A stretch of 64,000 nucleotides of DNA from Amaurobius ferox (lineage: Eukaryota > Arthropoda > Arachnida > Araneae > Amaurobiidae). The position numbers and the translations under genes were made by a program. Numbering within the stretch: the first letter of the stretch is position 1; every line of letters begins with the position of its first letter. The stretch is from NCBI GenBank assembly GCA_951213105.1, contig OX578145.1, positions 8,585,691-8,649,690 on the forward strand, given 5' to 3'. Shown here in pieces: positions 62,673 through 64,000 of the stretch. The notes under the pieces are model-generated. The model ran no database searches. It had not been told where the DNA came from and saw only the letters and a list, made by a program, of their open reading frames with translations.

Positions 62673-64000
62673 ATAGATGATTCTTTGGTTTTTGCAGTCA
62701 TTAAAAAAAAAAGAAAACAGAAATAAAACAATAAATGTGCATGAATGTATTAATGAAACACATGTTTTATTTTTTGTTTTAATGACAGGATGAATGCACT
62801 TTGGCTGCATCAAAATAAACTGTTCTTAAGATATTCCTGTTTTTGTTTTTTTTCCTATCTAAATTTTGACAACATTTTAAAATGGCACCCTCTTGTCAAA
62901 TAAAAAGGAAATGATTTTTAACTGCAAATTCAATGTAATTTTCAATTAAGTATCTATTTCATGTGTTACTTTGTGTGAAAAACTTACATTAATGTAAAAT
63001 GAAAAGATGAATTTTGGTTTCTAGGGAAAGTCATATGCTTGCCCACATCAGTTTTTTTTTTAATTTAAAAGGCAAGCATTAAAAGTGAGTCCCACTTTTG
63101 GGGATTATGCCACTATTTATTACGAATATTGGTAAAAAAAATTTCGTTCAATTATTCAAAATTATTTACTTTTATATTCACTTATATATCTCCTATTGTT
63201 TTATTTTACATTTACAAAGTAAAATGGGTGCAAATGCTGCATTAGGAAGTAGGAGGAAAGCATAATTTTTTAATCATTTCAATATTTAATGGATTGTTTT
63301 TCAAATTTTATTTTAAATCAGTCTTTCCCTTGTCTGTAGTATCTTGTGTATATTATTTGTTGGTGTTCTTTGACTTTGCATCCAAGATTTCCATTAATTC
63401 ATAACATAATAATATAACATTAAAAGGGTACAGCCTATAGATGTGCATGGTTCATTTTTTTTTAATTGAACCACAGGCTGCTTTATAAGGTTTTCTGACC
63501 TTTTGCAACATTTTATCTGTAAATGACAATATTTTGACATAATTTTAACCAACAATCAACATTTTGCTTGTGTTGCCACATGACAAAATAAATTTTTACA
63601 GTATTAAAATACACTGCAGGAGAGTGAGTATTGTTCATTAAAGTGAAGAAATAACATAAAACTTTTTATATAGATTGTGTGGCTATGTAATTACATGAAA
63701 GTTAACAATAGTACTGAATTTAGATCCTATTATATAATTGTCATTATAATATATGTGTATGTAATGATGTGTAACCAAGATCTCAACTACTGCGGTGACC
63801 ATAACTTTTATCAAAGATTGTTAATTTCCACACCTTTTTAACTAGTAATCATAATTTAATCAGTTTATTTCTAAAGTTTTTTCCATTTATTATATTATTA
63901 TTTTTTACTATTTTTTTTTATTGTATACTTTTACTTTTTCTACATTATTTAGTATGTATAAAACTAGCATTTGGAGAATGTAATTATTAGTAGATTTTTG
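62673..64000. other. Unassigned AT-rich DNA with a repeat B-like end
   Basis: 63025-63051, read on the minus strand, gives ctgatgtgggcaagcatatg and then actttcc, the 5' terminus of repeat B only. No gene or other repeat recognised. Confidence 0.4.

Overview
The window looks like AT-rich, intergenic or intronic DNA from an animal nuclear genome. It is most likely an arthropod; an arachnid would fit, but that is a guess. Reasons: no dense operon-like coding, many homopolymer and (TA)n/(CA)n tracts, a Jockey-type non-LTR retroelement, a pogo, a Tc3-like and two mariner-like transposons, several hAT elements, and DINE-1-like repeats. I could not recognise a single intact host gene. Nearly everything that reads as protein is a decayed transposase or reverse transcriptase.

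Layout. 1-2.2 kb: AT-rich DNA with one copy of dispersed repeat E. 2.2-7.4 kb: two long-hairpin elements with gggtgtccc ends, the first interrupted by a complete but frameshifted 3.3-kb pogo element. 8.3-9.1 kb: a hairpin fragment and repeat D. 9.3-11.8 kb: a 291-bp-arm foldback repeat split by a degenerate LTR retrotransposon with a 5-bp target duplication. 12.5-13.8 kb: repeat A. 13.85-14.4 kb: a mariner 3' end. 14.6-18.4 kb: a Jockey-like element (gag, endonuclease, reverse transcriptase). 19.3-20.9 kb: a hAT relic next to an exon-like open frame. 21.35-22.6 kb: a MITE with pogo/Tigger-like ends containing a piggyBac-like MITE. 23.7-27.2 kb: fragments of repeats B, D and A. 28.9-29.2 kb: a TTAA-flanked MITE. 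32.3-33.4 kb: repeat E carrying a nine-copy 80-bp minisatellite. 33.4-35.8 kb: a Buster/ZBED5-like hAT relic with a perfect 8-bp duplication. 36.1-37.1 kb: repeat B. 37.2-41.3 kb: a Tc3-like element interrupted twice by repeat A. 41.6-43.4 kb: a nonautonomous hAT interrupted by repeat B. 45.0-48.9 kb: an unusual reverse-transcriptase relic and two A copies, one with a duplicated 3' module. 49-50.4 kb: two E copies. 52.9-53.9 kb: repeat A. 55.0-56.5 kb: a second mariner-like element. 58.6-59.3 kb: a degenerate ~130-bp tandem repeat with long G-runs. 60.66-61.2 kb: exon-like open frames of unknown identity. The rest is unassigned.

The genes do not form a pathway. What the window shows is an insertion history that can be read from target duplications: hairpin before pogo, foldback before LTR element, Tc3 before A (twice), hAT before B, Tigger-like MITE before piggyBac-like MITE. 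The most interesting part is repeat A (eight copies). Its GTCY microsatellite, subterminal inverted repeats, 3' stem-loop and lack of target duplication match the Drosophila DINE-1/HINE architecture of Helentron-derived elements. Repeat B has a comparable layout. All family assignments come from motif recognition by eye; no database search was run.
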